A stretch of DNA of 7,064 bases. Source: Actinomycetota bacterium (GTDB lineage: Bacteria > Actinomycetota > Acidimicrobiia > Acidimicrobiales > Poriferisodaliceae). Positions 1 to 5,975 of this stretch are shown here, one piece after another. The notes under the pieces are model-generated. The model was given only the letters and a program-made list of their open reading frames with translations, searched no databases and was not told the DNA's origin. The translations under genes and the position numbers were made by a program. The number at the start of each line of letters is the position of its first letter. Positions within the stretch are counted from its first letter, which is position 1. The stretch is from contig PCCJ01000092.1 in NCBI GenBank assembly GCA_002731665.1, positions 1 through 7,064 on the forward strand. The letters run 5' to 3'.

Positions 1-631
1 GAGCATGGCCGTGCTGGAGCCAACAAATTTTTTGATGTTGCGAGAAAAAATGGCACGTGGTGAGTCAGATCTTCATGAAATTTCCGATGTTGATGTTCAT
101 GGACTCTCAGGAGAAAAGCTTTGGGACTGGTTTGCTTATGAACGCAACCGCATGACAGATGCTTTTCGAAACTTGGAGCCTAAAGCTCGAATCCCATGGT
201 TCGGACCTGATATGGGAGCCTTGTCATTCGCTACGGCTCGCCTAATGGAAACATGGTCACACGGTCACGATGTCGCAGACACGTTTGGTCGCGAATTTCC
301 CAGAAGTGACAGACTCAGACACGTTGCTCATATTGGTGTTACTACAAGGGGCTGGAGCTATGTTAACCGGGGATTAGAAGTGCCAGATGTTGCGGTGCGA
401 GTGGAACTCAACGCTCCCAGTGGTGAAACGTGGACCTGGGGACCAGAAAGCTCAAACGAAATTGTGAGAGCCGATGCCTATGAGTTCTGCCTGGTGGTCA
501 CGCAACGCCGACGCGCTTCAGAAGCCACTATGGATGTTGAGGGAGAAGCAGCAAAAGAATGGATGGAGCTAGCGCAAGCATTTGCCGGCCCTCCTACTGA
601 TGCGAACGAAGGTAGAGTCGCTAAGGTCTGA
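1..631 (+). CDS. TIGR03084-family metal-binding protein (DinB/mycothiol isomerase-like), 5' partial
   Basis: The frame is open to the left edge, so the gene is cut at its 5' end. The ATG at base 5 is probably internal, because the family usually has about 50 more N-terminal residues carrying a first metal-ligand His and none of that is here. Counting from that ATG, residues 63-95 hold the hallmark stretch IPWFGPDM...ATARLMETWSHGHDVAD, where Glu82 and His86 are likely metal ligands. RLRHVAHIGVTTRG (103-116), TWTWGP (142-147) and a C-terminal AQAFAGPP (190-197) follow. These match the actinobacterial TIGR03084 group, a relative of mycothiol-dependent maleylpyruvate isomerase (DinB-like four-helix fold). 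The substrate is unknown for this group, and a thiol-dependent isomerase or transferase role is inference. It is probably soluble, with no membrane segment visible. The stop TGA lies 3 bases before coaE, suggesting one operon. Confidence 0.85.
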   Translation, partial: SMAVLEPTNFLMLREKMARGESDLHEISDVDVHGLSGEKLWDWFAYERNRMTDAFRNLEPKARIPWFGPDMGALSFATARLMETWSHGHDVADTFGREFPRSDRLRHVAHIGVTTRGWSYVNRGLEVPDVAVRVELNAPSGETWTWGPESSNEIVRADAYEFCLVVTQRRRASEATMDVEGEAAKEWMELAQAFAGPPTDANEGRVAKV

Positions 632-634
632 CGG

Positions 635-1252
635 ATGTTAATTATCGGACTTACCGGTGGAATCGGTGTTGGAAAAACGACCGTATGTTCACTCCTTGCA
701 AATCGGGGTGCCCAGATCATTGATGTTGATGAACTTGGTCGTCAAATTATTAGGCCTGGGGGAATCGCTGTCGATACTCTTAAAGCCCATTTCGGGAAAA
801 GCATTGGCGACAATCAGGGCGGAATCGACCGCCCTGCTCTGGCTTCAATAGTTTTCGAAGACGAAGAACAGTTAGCAGCCCTCAACGCGATAAGCCACCC
901 ATTCATCAATGAGCTTCTAGATGAGAAAGTAGAAGAATCTTCGAAAGATTCAATAATAGTTTTTGATATGGCAGTGCTTGTTGAAAGCTCGCTCGGATAC
1001 GGAAACAGAAACCCCTATGAAATTGTGGTCACTGTTGAAGCACCTATGAAAGTGCGTATTGAACGATTAGAACAAAGAGGCCTATCAGCTGAAGACGCTA
1101 ATTCCCGTATTGAATCACAAGCGTCAGACGAGGACCGTCGGGCTGTGTCTCAGTTCATTATCACTAATGGCGGAGATATGAACGAGCTCGAAGTTGCAGT
1201 AGATGAGCTATGGGTTGCACTTCAAAAACTGTACCTAGAGAAGAACAGTTGA
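635..1252 (+). CDS. coaE: Dephospho-CoA kinase
   Basis: Catalyses the last step of coenzyme A synthesis in the cytoplasm: ATP-dependent phosphorylation of the 3'-hydroxyl of dephospho-CoA. The 205-residue length is normal for a single-domain bacterial CoaE. The N-terminus IIGLTGGIGVGKTT contains the P-loop (Gly8-Thr15). The DVDELGRQI stretch (30-38) is the usual acidic motif after strand 2, with Asp30 and Asp32. IDRPALASIVF and the SHPFI segment fit the CoA-binding and lid regions, and ERLEQRGLS with SQASDEDRR matches the conserved arginine-rich lid/C-terminal part. The ATG at 635 sits 3 bases after the previous stop and places the P-loop correctly. An AAGG at 623-626 inside the upstream gene is the only ribosome-site candidate, so translational coupling is likely. 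Its place among acyl-CoA genes rather than near polA/uvrB is unusual but not unique. Confidence 0.95.
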   Translation: MLIIGLTGGIGVGKTTVCSLLANRGAQIIDVDELGRQIIRPGGIAVDTLKAHFGKSIGDNQGGIDRPALASIVFEDEEQLAALNAISHPFINELLDEKVEESSKDSIIVFDMAVLVESSLGYGNRNPYEIVVTVEAPMKVRIERLEQRGLSAEDANSRIESQASDEDRRAVSQFIITNGGDMNELEVAVDELWVALQKLYLEKNS

Positions 1253-1264
1253 AAGTCGGCATTC

Positions 1265-2074
1265 ATGGCTAGCGACTATCCACCGACTCGCCACATACTC
1301 CGACATCTCCGTCTATCTCATGCCACTGACAAAGACGGAAACATATCTGGCACGATGCCGATATTGCCGGACATGCTCGACGCTGGCGGCTGGCTTCGAC
1401 TTGGAGTCATGGCGACTCTTGTTGACTCAGTCGCAGGTCATCATGGAGTTATGCAAGTTCAGCCTGACTGGGTTGCAACGTTACAACTTGGAACGGTTCT
1501 GACTGCGCAACCTTCTGGGGATGAAGTGAGCGCTTACTGTAAACCGATGCGTATAGGCAGAAATAATGTGGTCACTGAAACGCGCATAGAAGATCAGAAC
1601 GGATTGATAGGACATTCTCTTTGTACCTTTGCGCGCCTACCGGCACGTCCAGGGTTCGAACTGCCGAAAATTACTACCCGAAATCGAGTCATAGATTATG
1701 CGGAAGAAAACGAAGAATCACCTCGTCCGAATTTCGATGATTATCTCCGAATGAACATCAACCCAGATAAACCCATTATTGAATTGCCTCACCACTCAAG
1801 AATTTACAATTCATTCGGCTCCATCCAGGGAGGAGCCGTAGTTGTCCTGGTGGAGCGCATGGCGCGACACATCGCCGAACTAGAAGATGGACGTGACGCC
1901 CGTTGCATCACCGCAGATGTTCATTACTTAGCACAAGCTAAGGATGGGCCATTCAAAGTCGAAGGAGAAGCGCTTCGCAAAGACTCGGTGGGAATCACGA
2001 GCCAAGTAACCATCACAGACCTCGGGAGCGGGCGGCTACTAGATGTAGCAACTGCTACAGCGGTTTACCTTTAA
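1265..2074 (+). CDS. Tandem-hotdog acyl-CoA thioesterase-like protein
   Basis: A 269-residue soluble protein that reads as two hotdog folds in tandem. The first (about 1-128) has the N-terminal YPPTRHILRHLRL signature and a central helix GGWLRLGVMATLVDSVAG (41-58) with acidic Asp54. The second (about 155-269) has the matching IQGGAVVVLVERMAR helix (187-201) with Glu197, then the strand stretch ITADVHYLAQAKDGPFKVEGEALR. In hotdog thioesterases an Asp or Glu in this helix activates water or stabilises the thioester, so either half could be active; this is family knowledge, not shown here. The likely role is hydrolysis of, or binding to, an acyl-CoA thioester. The start lies 12 bases after coaE, and the preceding GAAAG is a weak ribosome site, but the conserved N-terminus supports this ATG. 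The stop codon overlaps the next gene's ribosome site. Alternatives are a hydratase-like or non-catalytic hotdog protein. Confidence 0.75.
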   Translation: MASDYPPTRHILRHLRLSHATDKDGNISGTMPILPDMLDAGGWLRLGVMATLVDSVAGHHGVMQVQPDWVATLQLGTVLTAQPSGDEVSAYCKPMRIGRNNVVTETRIEDQNGLIGHSLCTFARLPARPGFELPKITTRNRVIDYAEENEESPRPNFDDYLRMNINPDKPIIELPHHSRIYNSFGSIQGGAVVVLVERMARHIAELEDGRDARCITADVHYLAQAKDGPFKVEGEALRKDSVGITSQVTITDLGSGRLLDVATATAVYL

Positions 2075-2078
2075 GGAG
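2072..2078 (+). promoter_or_regulatory. Ribosome binding site overlapping a stop codon
   Basis: TAAGGAG combines the TAA stop of the hotdog gene with a near-perfect Shine-Dalgarno sequence, 7 bases before the VOC gene's ATG at 2086. It is the strongest ribosome site in the left operon. Ribosomes finishing the hotdog gene would pass directly over it, which suggests coupled translation of the two genes (inference). Confidence 0.75.
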
Positions 2079-2085
2079 AATATTA

Positions 2086-2550
2086 ATGCCTATAAAGGCT
2101 ATTTTTCATGTAAACGTGAACTGTTCGAATCTAGACATCTCTAGGCCTTTCTACGAAAATCTTGGATTTCAGACTGTTCTAGATTTACCAACAGGTGGCG
2201 ACTCAGATCTTGCCACCGGACTAGCTATGCCAGATTGTTCAGGTAGAGCTGCAATAATGATGTTGGACCCATCGGAAAGCCGGCAGGCACGTCTGGACTT
2301 AATCGAATGGTCATCCCCATTAGATGACACGAGGCCCTACGAGCATTTAGCCAGGCTTGGAATTAACCGAATAGCATTGTGGACCATTGGTCTCGATGAG
2401 GAGTACCAACGTTTAAAAAAATGCGGAGTGGAGTTTCTGTCTGAACCTCTATTCATGGGTGGCCATACAAAGTTTGTCTGTCTTAAAGACCCTGACGGAG
2501 TGATTATCGAGCTAATCGAATTTCATAAAAACCCGACTGAACTCAACTGA
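2086..2550 (+). CDS. VOC (glyoxalase/bleomycin-resistance fold) family protein
   Basis: A 154-residue cytosolic protein with the paired beta-alpha-beta-beta-beta modules of the vicinal-oxygen-chelate superfamily. Module 1 starts FHVNVNCSNLDISRPFYENLGF (7-28) and ends in LDLIEW (70-75). Module 2 starts GINRIALWT (92-100) and ends in the typical LKDPDGVIIELIEF (133-146). His8, Glu74 and Glu142 occupy three of the four usual metal-ligand positions. The fourth, normally a His in the GIxHIA motif, is Arg95. Members include glyoxalases, ring-cleaving dioxygenases, epimerases (methylmalonyl-CoA) and resistance proteins, so the reaction cannot be named. Given the neighbours, a role in processing an acyl-CoA or aromatic intermediate is plausible. 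It has a strong ribosome site, and its TGA stop is followed in frame by TAG (2551-2553). The next gene begins 13 bases downstream. Confidence 0.82.
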   Translation: MPIKAIFHVNVNCSNLDISRPFYENLGFQTVLDLPTGGDSDLATGLAMPDCSGRAAIMMLDPSESRQARLDLIEWSSPLDDTRPYEHLARLGINRIALWTIGLDEEYQRLKKCGVEFLSEPLFMGGHTKFVCLKDPDGVIIELIEFHKNPTELN

Positions 2551-2563
2551 TAGGACGAAAACA

Positions 2564-3355
2564 ATGGATCTGGGATTAAAAGGCAAAGTTGTTCTTATCT
2601 CTGGCGGTTACCGAGGAACTGGAGCCGGCACAGCGCAGGTACTCGCCGCGGAAGGCGCAAAAGTCGCGGTCCATGGCTTTCATGTAGCCCAAGCGGACGA
2701 GGTGGTGGCAAAGATTACCGCTGTCAATCTTGATGCGGCTTCTGTTGATGGTGATTTAGGCACCAATGCCGGAGTGGAAAGAATCGTTGGCCAAACCACA
2801 GAAGCCTTCGGACCAATAGATATTTTGGTAAATAACTACGGTGCGCCTAGTCAGACTAATTGGGACACCTCGCCTGAGTCCTGGTTAGAAGGTTGGGATA
2901 AGAACGTGCTCAGCGGGATAAGGCTGACACAAGCCGTGATTCCCAGTATGCGCGAGAAAAAATGGGGTCGAATTATCTTCGTTGGAACCATCGGGACTGA
3001 GAAGCCAAGTAACAAAAATCCTGACTACTACAGCGCTAAGGGAGCTCTACCAACCTTGGTGAGAAGCCTTGCGAAAGAACTCCAAGGAAGCGGAGTTACT
3101 GCGAATTTAGTTAGCCCCGGCATGATAGCAACAGAGGAAGTGAGAGAAATGGTGCTTCGCCGAGCTACTCGCGAAGGAATCGACACATGGCAAGAAGCCG
3201 AACAATGGGCAGTTACGAACATGATGCCAAACCTGACAAGGCGCATGCCCAGCCCAGAGGATATAGGCAGATTTATCGCATTCGTGGCTAGCGAAGCAGC
3301 ATGGCATCTAACGGCAGCTGATTTAAAAGTCGACGGTGGCGCAGTAGACGCCTAG
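2564..3355 (+). CDS. SDR family oxidoreductase (FabG-like)
   Basis: A 263-residue classical short-chain dehydrogenase/reductase, the usual length for the family. The Rossmann cofactor motif is SGGYRGTGAG (13-22), followed by VDGDLG (61-66), the NNAG-like NNYG (90-93) and the active-site Asn114. The catalytic YxxxK motif is Tyr155-Lys159 (YYSAK). The residue 13 before Tyr155, normally the catalytic Ser, is Thr142. VSPGMIATE (183-191) is the usual PG segment and the C-terminus ends LKVDGGAVD. It would oxidise a hydroxyl or reduce a carbonyl using NAD(P)(H). His37 and Gly38 after strand 2 do not clearly show cofactor preference. The substrate is not determinable; a hydroxyacyl-CoA is a guess from the neighbours. 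An AGGA (2552-2555) 8 bases before the ATG supports the start. It is probably cotranscribed with the upstream genes. Confidence 0.92.
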   Translation: MDLGLKGKVVLISGGYRGTGAGTAQVLAAEGAKVAVHGFHVAQADEVVAKITAVNLDAASVDGDLGTNAGVERIVGQTTEAFGPIDILVNNYGAPSQTNWDTSPESWLEGWDKNVLSGIRLTQAVIPSMREKKWGRIIFVGTIGTEKPSNKNPDYYSAKGALPTLVRSLAKELQGSGVTANLVSPGMIATEEVREMVLRRATREGIDTWQEAEQWAVTNMMPNLTRRMPSPEDIGRFIAFVASEAAWHLTAADLKVDGGAVDA

Positions 3356-3403
3356 AAAGAGCCAAAACTTAAAGTCCCACGTCGCGGATACCATCTCAGG
3401 TGT

Positions 3404-4219
3404 ATGAACAATCAGATTACGCGAATGCTTGCCTTCGATCTGGACGGCACTCTTCTCAGATCAGATGGTTCACTATCCCCAAGAGTCAAGAAGGCCATCC
3501 ATGAAGCTCACAATCAAGACTTCGTGATTGTACTTGCAACTGGACGCCCATGGGCCATGACGAAACCAGTGGCAGATTTACTCGGTTGTGTCGACTACGG
3601 CGTTTGTCTCAATGGGGCAGTCGTTATAGATGCAAAGAATGAACGAATTATAGATAAAAGGTCAATGAGCAAAGAGCAAGCGCTAGACGCTGCTGCTACA
3701 GCTAGAAATCTGCTGGGTGACGTGTCGTTAGCGGCTGACATGGCTGACGGTTCACACATTTGGGAACACTCTTTTCTCTCCGATTTTCCGCCCGGTCTAG
3801 TTATTGAAGCTAAAAAAGTTGATGATGCTCTGAGCGTCATAGACGGGCCTGTGTTGACGTGGCTAGTTGATACCCCTAAACACCCTGGCCTGTCAGCGGT
3901 GGACATTCTTCAAGGACGATTACCTGAAGGCACTGAGGTACGCCCATCAGGTCTAGGAACGCCAGAGATTGTGCTAACAGGCGTCTCGAAGGCATCTGGG
4001 CTAGCGCTTATTTCAGACGCTCACTCAATAGACAGTAACGAGGTGATGGCTTTCGGAGATGGTCTCAATGATTTAGAAATGCTGAAATGGGCTGGCTGGT
4101 CGATAGCCATGGCTAACGGTCATCAGCAGGCTCTTGATTTAGCGGCAGAGATAGCGCCCGCGAACGATGCTGACGGAGTAGCCGAAATACTTGAACGGCT
4201 GCTAGCGGAAAGAAACTAG
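3404..4219 (+). CDS. Cof-type HAD-IIB family phosphatase
   Basis: A 271-residue haloacid-dehalogenase-superfamily hydrolase of the Cof/YbiV type. All four core motifs are present: FDLDGTLL with nucleophile Asp12 and acid Asp14 (motif I), LATGRP with Thr46 (motif II), Lys196 in VSKASGL (motif III) and FGDGLNDLEML with Asp219 and Asp223 (motif IV). A C2-type cap lies between about 85 and 185, beginning after the LNGA segment (69-72). Enzymes of this type dephosphorylate sugar phosphates, nucleotides or cofactors such as flavin mononucleotide and pyridoxal phosphate, with Mg2+. Substrate choice sits in the cap and cannot be inferred. The ATG at 3404 has AGG 4 bases before it and leaves the normal 11 residues before Asp12. 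The 48-base gap upstream is the longest in the run and shows no convincing promoter. The stop lies 4 bases from the end of the opposing gene. Confidence 0.93.
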   Translation: MNNQITRMLAFDLDGTLLRSDGSLSPRVKKAIHEAHNQDFVIVLATGRPWAMTKPVADLLGCVDYGVCLNGAVVIDAKNERIIDKRSMSKEQALDAAATARNLLGDVSLAADMADGSHIWEHSFLSDFPPGLVIEAKKVDDALSVIDGPVLTWLVDTPKHPGLSAVDILQGRLPEGTEVRPSGLGTPEIVLTGVSKASGLALISDAHSIDSNEVMAFGDGLNDLEMLKWAGWSIAMANGHQQALDLAAEIAPANDADGVAEILERLLAERN

Positions 4220-4226
4220 GAAACTA
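4212..4226. repeat. Short direct repeat at the convergent gene junction
   Basis: GAAACTA occurs at 4212-4218 and again at 4220-4226, one base apart. The first copy runs into the TAG stop of the HAD gene. The second copy contains CTA, the TAG stop of the opposing gene read on the - strand. The repeat may be chance or a small duplication. No strong hairpin was seen here, so no terminator is called. Confidence 0.4.
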
Positions 4227-4541
4227 AGTTGTTTGGGAAGCCCTCAGAAACATTGCAGTTCGTGGGGCAAAGTAAATTCGCCAAGCCTGCAGCACTCCAC
4301 CGTTAGGTCCTGTCTCTAAATGTAGATCTTGGCCCTCTTCCAATGAGACAGAAATTGTTGGACTAGCTATCCACATTAACCTGACTTGAACGGAATGTTC
4401 GCCTGGTTCGACCTCAAAGGAGACTTGTTTATCGTTTTTGACGACTCCAACAGATTGCCCGTCAACGCGCACCGAGTAGCCCCTAATTGTGTCTCGGTAG
4501 TGATGTATCCGCTTAATAGTTAGTAACGAACGTTCAGACAT
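4224..4541 (-). CDS. Small protein of unknown function, PEGA-like beta-strand pattern
   Basis: A 105-residue protein that I cannot assign to a named family. The N-terminal half reads as alternating short beta strands around SVRVDGQSVGVVKNDKQVSF, followed by VEPGEHSVQVRL (44-55). This resembles PEGA/carbohydrate-binding-like beta-sandwich proteins, in which a 'DG..VG...' turn and a 'PGEH.V' turn recur. SVSLEEGQDLHLETGP (64-79) is a further strand-turn-strand. The C-terminus (YFAPRTAMFLRAS) is mildly hydrophobic but too short and charged for a sure membrane segment, and no signal peptide is seen. GGAGG lies 4 bases upstream of the ATG on this strand (4546-4550), a strong ribosome site that makes the gene credible. 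It is a lone reverse gene between the HAD and acyl-CoA dehydrogenase genes. No function is claimed. Confidence 0.75.
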   Translation of the reverse strand: MSERSLLTIKRIHHYRDTIRGYSVRVDGQSVGVVKNDKQVSFEVEPGEHSVQVRLMWIASPTISVSLEEGQDLHLETGPNGGVLQAWRIYFAPRTAMFLRASQTT

Positions 4542-4545
4542 TCAA

Positions 4546-4550
4546 CCTCC
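4546..4550 (-). promoter_or_regulatory. Ribosome binding site of the small reverse gene
   Basis: The - strand reads GGAGG here, 4 bases before the ATG whose first base is 4541. It is a full-strength Shine-Dalgarno sequence and the main reason to accept the short gene as real. Confidence 0.75.
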
Positions 4551-4680
4551 AGGACCTGATAAGTACGAAGATACCTCCAATATTGCGATTACTCGAATTT
4601 GGTGCTTCTCTCAAAGGTCTTCGACTTCAGAGTTTCGGCTATGGGCCATCACACGATAGCTTGTCCACTAACCCCTATTT

Positions 4681-4686
4681 GGAGAG
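4681..4686 (+). promoter_or_regulatory. Ribosome binding site that decides the acyl-CoA dehydrogenase start
   Basis: GGAGAG ends 4 bases before GTG 4691 (GGAG core 6 bases before it). The upstream in-frame TTG codons (4583, 4661 and 4679) have no comparable sequence before them, so GTG 4691 is preferred as the true start. Confidence 0.7.
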
Positions 4687-4690
4687 TGTT

Positions 4691-5935
4691 GTGACTGAAC
4701 AATTACGTGCAGAGCTTCTCACCTGGATTGATGAAAATTGGGATCCTGAAATCTCAGTAAAAGAGTGGTGGCGACGCCTCTCAAATGCGGGGCTATCCAA
4801 CCCGACTCTTGGGGAGCCGTTTGGCCGCGGCTGGGATAGGAGCAACACCCGGCTTTTAGCGTCAGCCATAAGAGAAAGAGGGGCAGTAGGTTCTCCTGCT
4901 GGCTTGGGAATGATGCTGGCAGCCCCAACGATATTGTCCTTTGGGACTGAAGAACAAATTAACCGCTATGTGCCCAGAATCCTTGACGGCACAGACTCAT
5001 GGTGTCAACTCTTTTCGGAGCCTGGAGCTGGTAGCGACCTAGCGGGTTTGCAAACAAAAGCGGTACGCGATGGCGATGAGTGGGTTATAACAGGTCAAAA
5101 AGTCTGGACTTCTGAAGGGCAGCACGCTGACTGGGGCATGCTAATCGCCAGAACTGACTTGGATGCCCCCAAACACAGAGGCATCAGCTGGTTTGCTTTC
5201 CCAATGGCTCAAAGCGGGGTAGAAATTAGACCCTTGAAAGAGATGACAGGACGAGCTCTTTTCAATGAAGTATTTATTGATGAAGCGCGAGTCCCTCATG
5301 CCAACCTAATAGGCGATCTCAATGATGGCTGGCGAGTTGGCAATGCAACCCTGATGATAGAAAGAGCTGGAATTGGTGGAGGGCATGGAATTGCTTACGC
5401 AGCCGCTCACCCAGGAAGTATTGCTAAACATTTAGACCGACCAGTCGGGTCCTTTGTCGGGAAAAGGCTTGCGCTTGCAGCTGGCGGGGTCGGTCCGGGG
5501 ACATTGCAGCAACTGACCGATCTAGCAAGAGACAGAAAGAAAATAGACGAACCTGTGATACGTCAGGAGCTAGCAGGACTGCACTCAGATCTTGAGATTA
5601 TGCGGTTTAATTCAATGCGAGGTCGAGAAAAAAATCAGCAAACTGGAGCCGAAGGTAATTTAGCAAAACTAAATATGACGTCAGCTTTACGAAGGACCCG
5701 AGAATTAGCTGGCATCATTTTGGGAGCCGACATGACGCTGTGGGGAAAAGACGCGGCTTCGGGCGGAGTGCTTCAGGAAATGACTGTTTTTTCTCCAGCT
5801 CCATCGATATATGGCGGAACTGACGAAGTGCAACGAAATATCGTTGGGGAAAGAGTGCTTGGGCTCCCTAAAGAACCAGGGCCCGACAAAACTACTCCTT
5901 TCAACGAACTTTTGCAGAATAGAACCAATTGGTGA
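4691..5935 (+). CDS. Acyl-CoA dehydrogenase (FadE-like)
   Basis: A 414-residue flavoprotein that would introduce a 2,3-double bond into an acyl-CoA, passing electrons to an electron-transfer flavoprotein. Numbered from GTG 4691, the N-terminal helical domain has WWRRLSNAGLSNPT. The FAD/substrate motif LFSEPGAGSDLAG is at 107-119 and WTSEGQ at 139-144, followed by the beta domain with TGRALFNEVFIDEARVP (186-202). The C-terminal domain ends SIYGGTDEVQRNIVGERVLGLP. Where medium-chain enzymes have the catalytic Glu (YEGT), this protein has Gly375. Glu224, just before Arg225 in MIERAGIGG, aligns with the alternative catalytic Glu of isovaleryl-CoA and long-chain enzymes. This subtype is common in actinobacteria; substrates are often branched, cyclic or steroid-like, but none can be named here. 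The frame also extends back to TTG 4583 (36 more residues), but those residues look unlike the family and lack a ribosome site. Confidence 0.93.
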   Translation: MTEQLRAELLTWIDENWDPEISVKEWWRRLSNAGLSNPTLGEPFGRGWDRSNTRLLASAIRERGAVGSPAGLGMMLAAPTILSFGTEEQINRYVPRILDGTDSWCQLFSEPGAGSDLAGLQTKAVRDGDEWVITGQKVWTSEGQHADWGMLIARTDLDAPKHRGISWFAFPMAQSGVEIRPLKEMTGRALFNEVFIDEARVPHANLIGDLNDGWRVGNATLMIERAGIGGGHGIAYAAAHPGSIAKHLDRPVGSFVGKRLALAAGGVGPGTLQQLTDLARDRKKIDEPVIRQELAGLHSDLEIMRFNSMRGREKNQQTGAEGNLAKLNMTSALRRTRELAGIILGADMTLWGKDAASGGVLQEMTVFSPAPSIYGGTDEVQRNIVGERVLGLPKEPGPDKTTPFNELLQNRTNW

Positions 5936-5975
5936 ATTCTAAACAAAGCATAGGATGAAGTGAGAAGATATAGGC

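Larger units (their letters stand above)
4542..4690. promoter_or_regulatory. Divergent intergenic region, likely holding promoters for both flanking genes
   Basis: If the acyl-CoA dehydrogenase starts at GTG 4691, this 149-base stretch separates two divergent genes and should carry both promoters. The only hexamer I can point to is a weak - strand TATCTT (+ strand 4568-4573), 26 bases before the small gene's ATG and without a good -35 partner. A second GGAGGT occurs on the - strand at 4573-4578 with no start codon at a suitable distance. No operator palindrome was recognised. The + strand frame of the dehydrogenase stays open back to a TTG at 4583, so part of the region could be coding. Confidence 0.45.

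Noticed and set aside
478..720. Open frame on the - strand, 80 codons
   Set aside because: Antisense to the TIGR03084 gene and the start of coaE, with no recognisable motif; both overlapped genes are well supported.
657..851. Open + frame inside coaE
   Set aside because: Lies wholly within coaE in another frame; the protein has no family features.
3028..3307. Two overlapping - strand frames opposite the SDR gene
   Set aside because: Both are shadows of the SDR coding sequence, with low-complexity Ser/Cys/Arg-rich translations.
3356..3403. Possible promoter before the HAD gene
   Set aside because: The 48 bases contain CTTAAA and GATACC at roughly promoter spacing, but both are poor matches; read-through from the operon is equally likely.
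3595..3906. 103-codon - strand frame
   Set aside because: Opposite the HAD cap domain, whose gene has all four catalytic motifs; no ribosome site or domain supports the reverse frame.
4571..4578. Second GGAGGT on the - strand as an alternative ribosome site
   Set aside because: No start codon lies at a usable distance and the GGAGG at 4546-4550 is correctly placed before the ATG.
4675..4928. Two - strand frames over the start of the acyl-CoA dehydrogenase
   Set aside because: Antisense to conserved dehydrogenase sequence, and the translations resemble no family.
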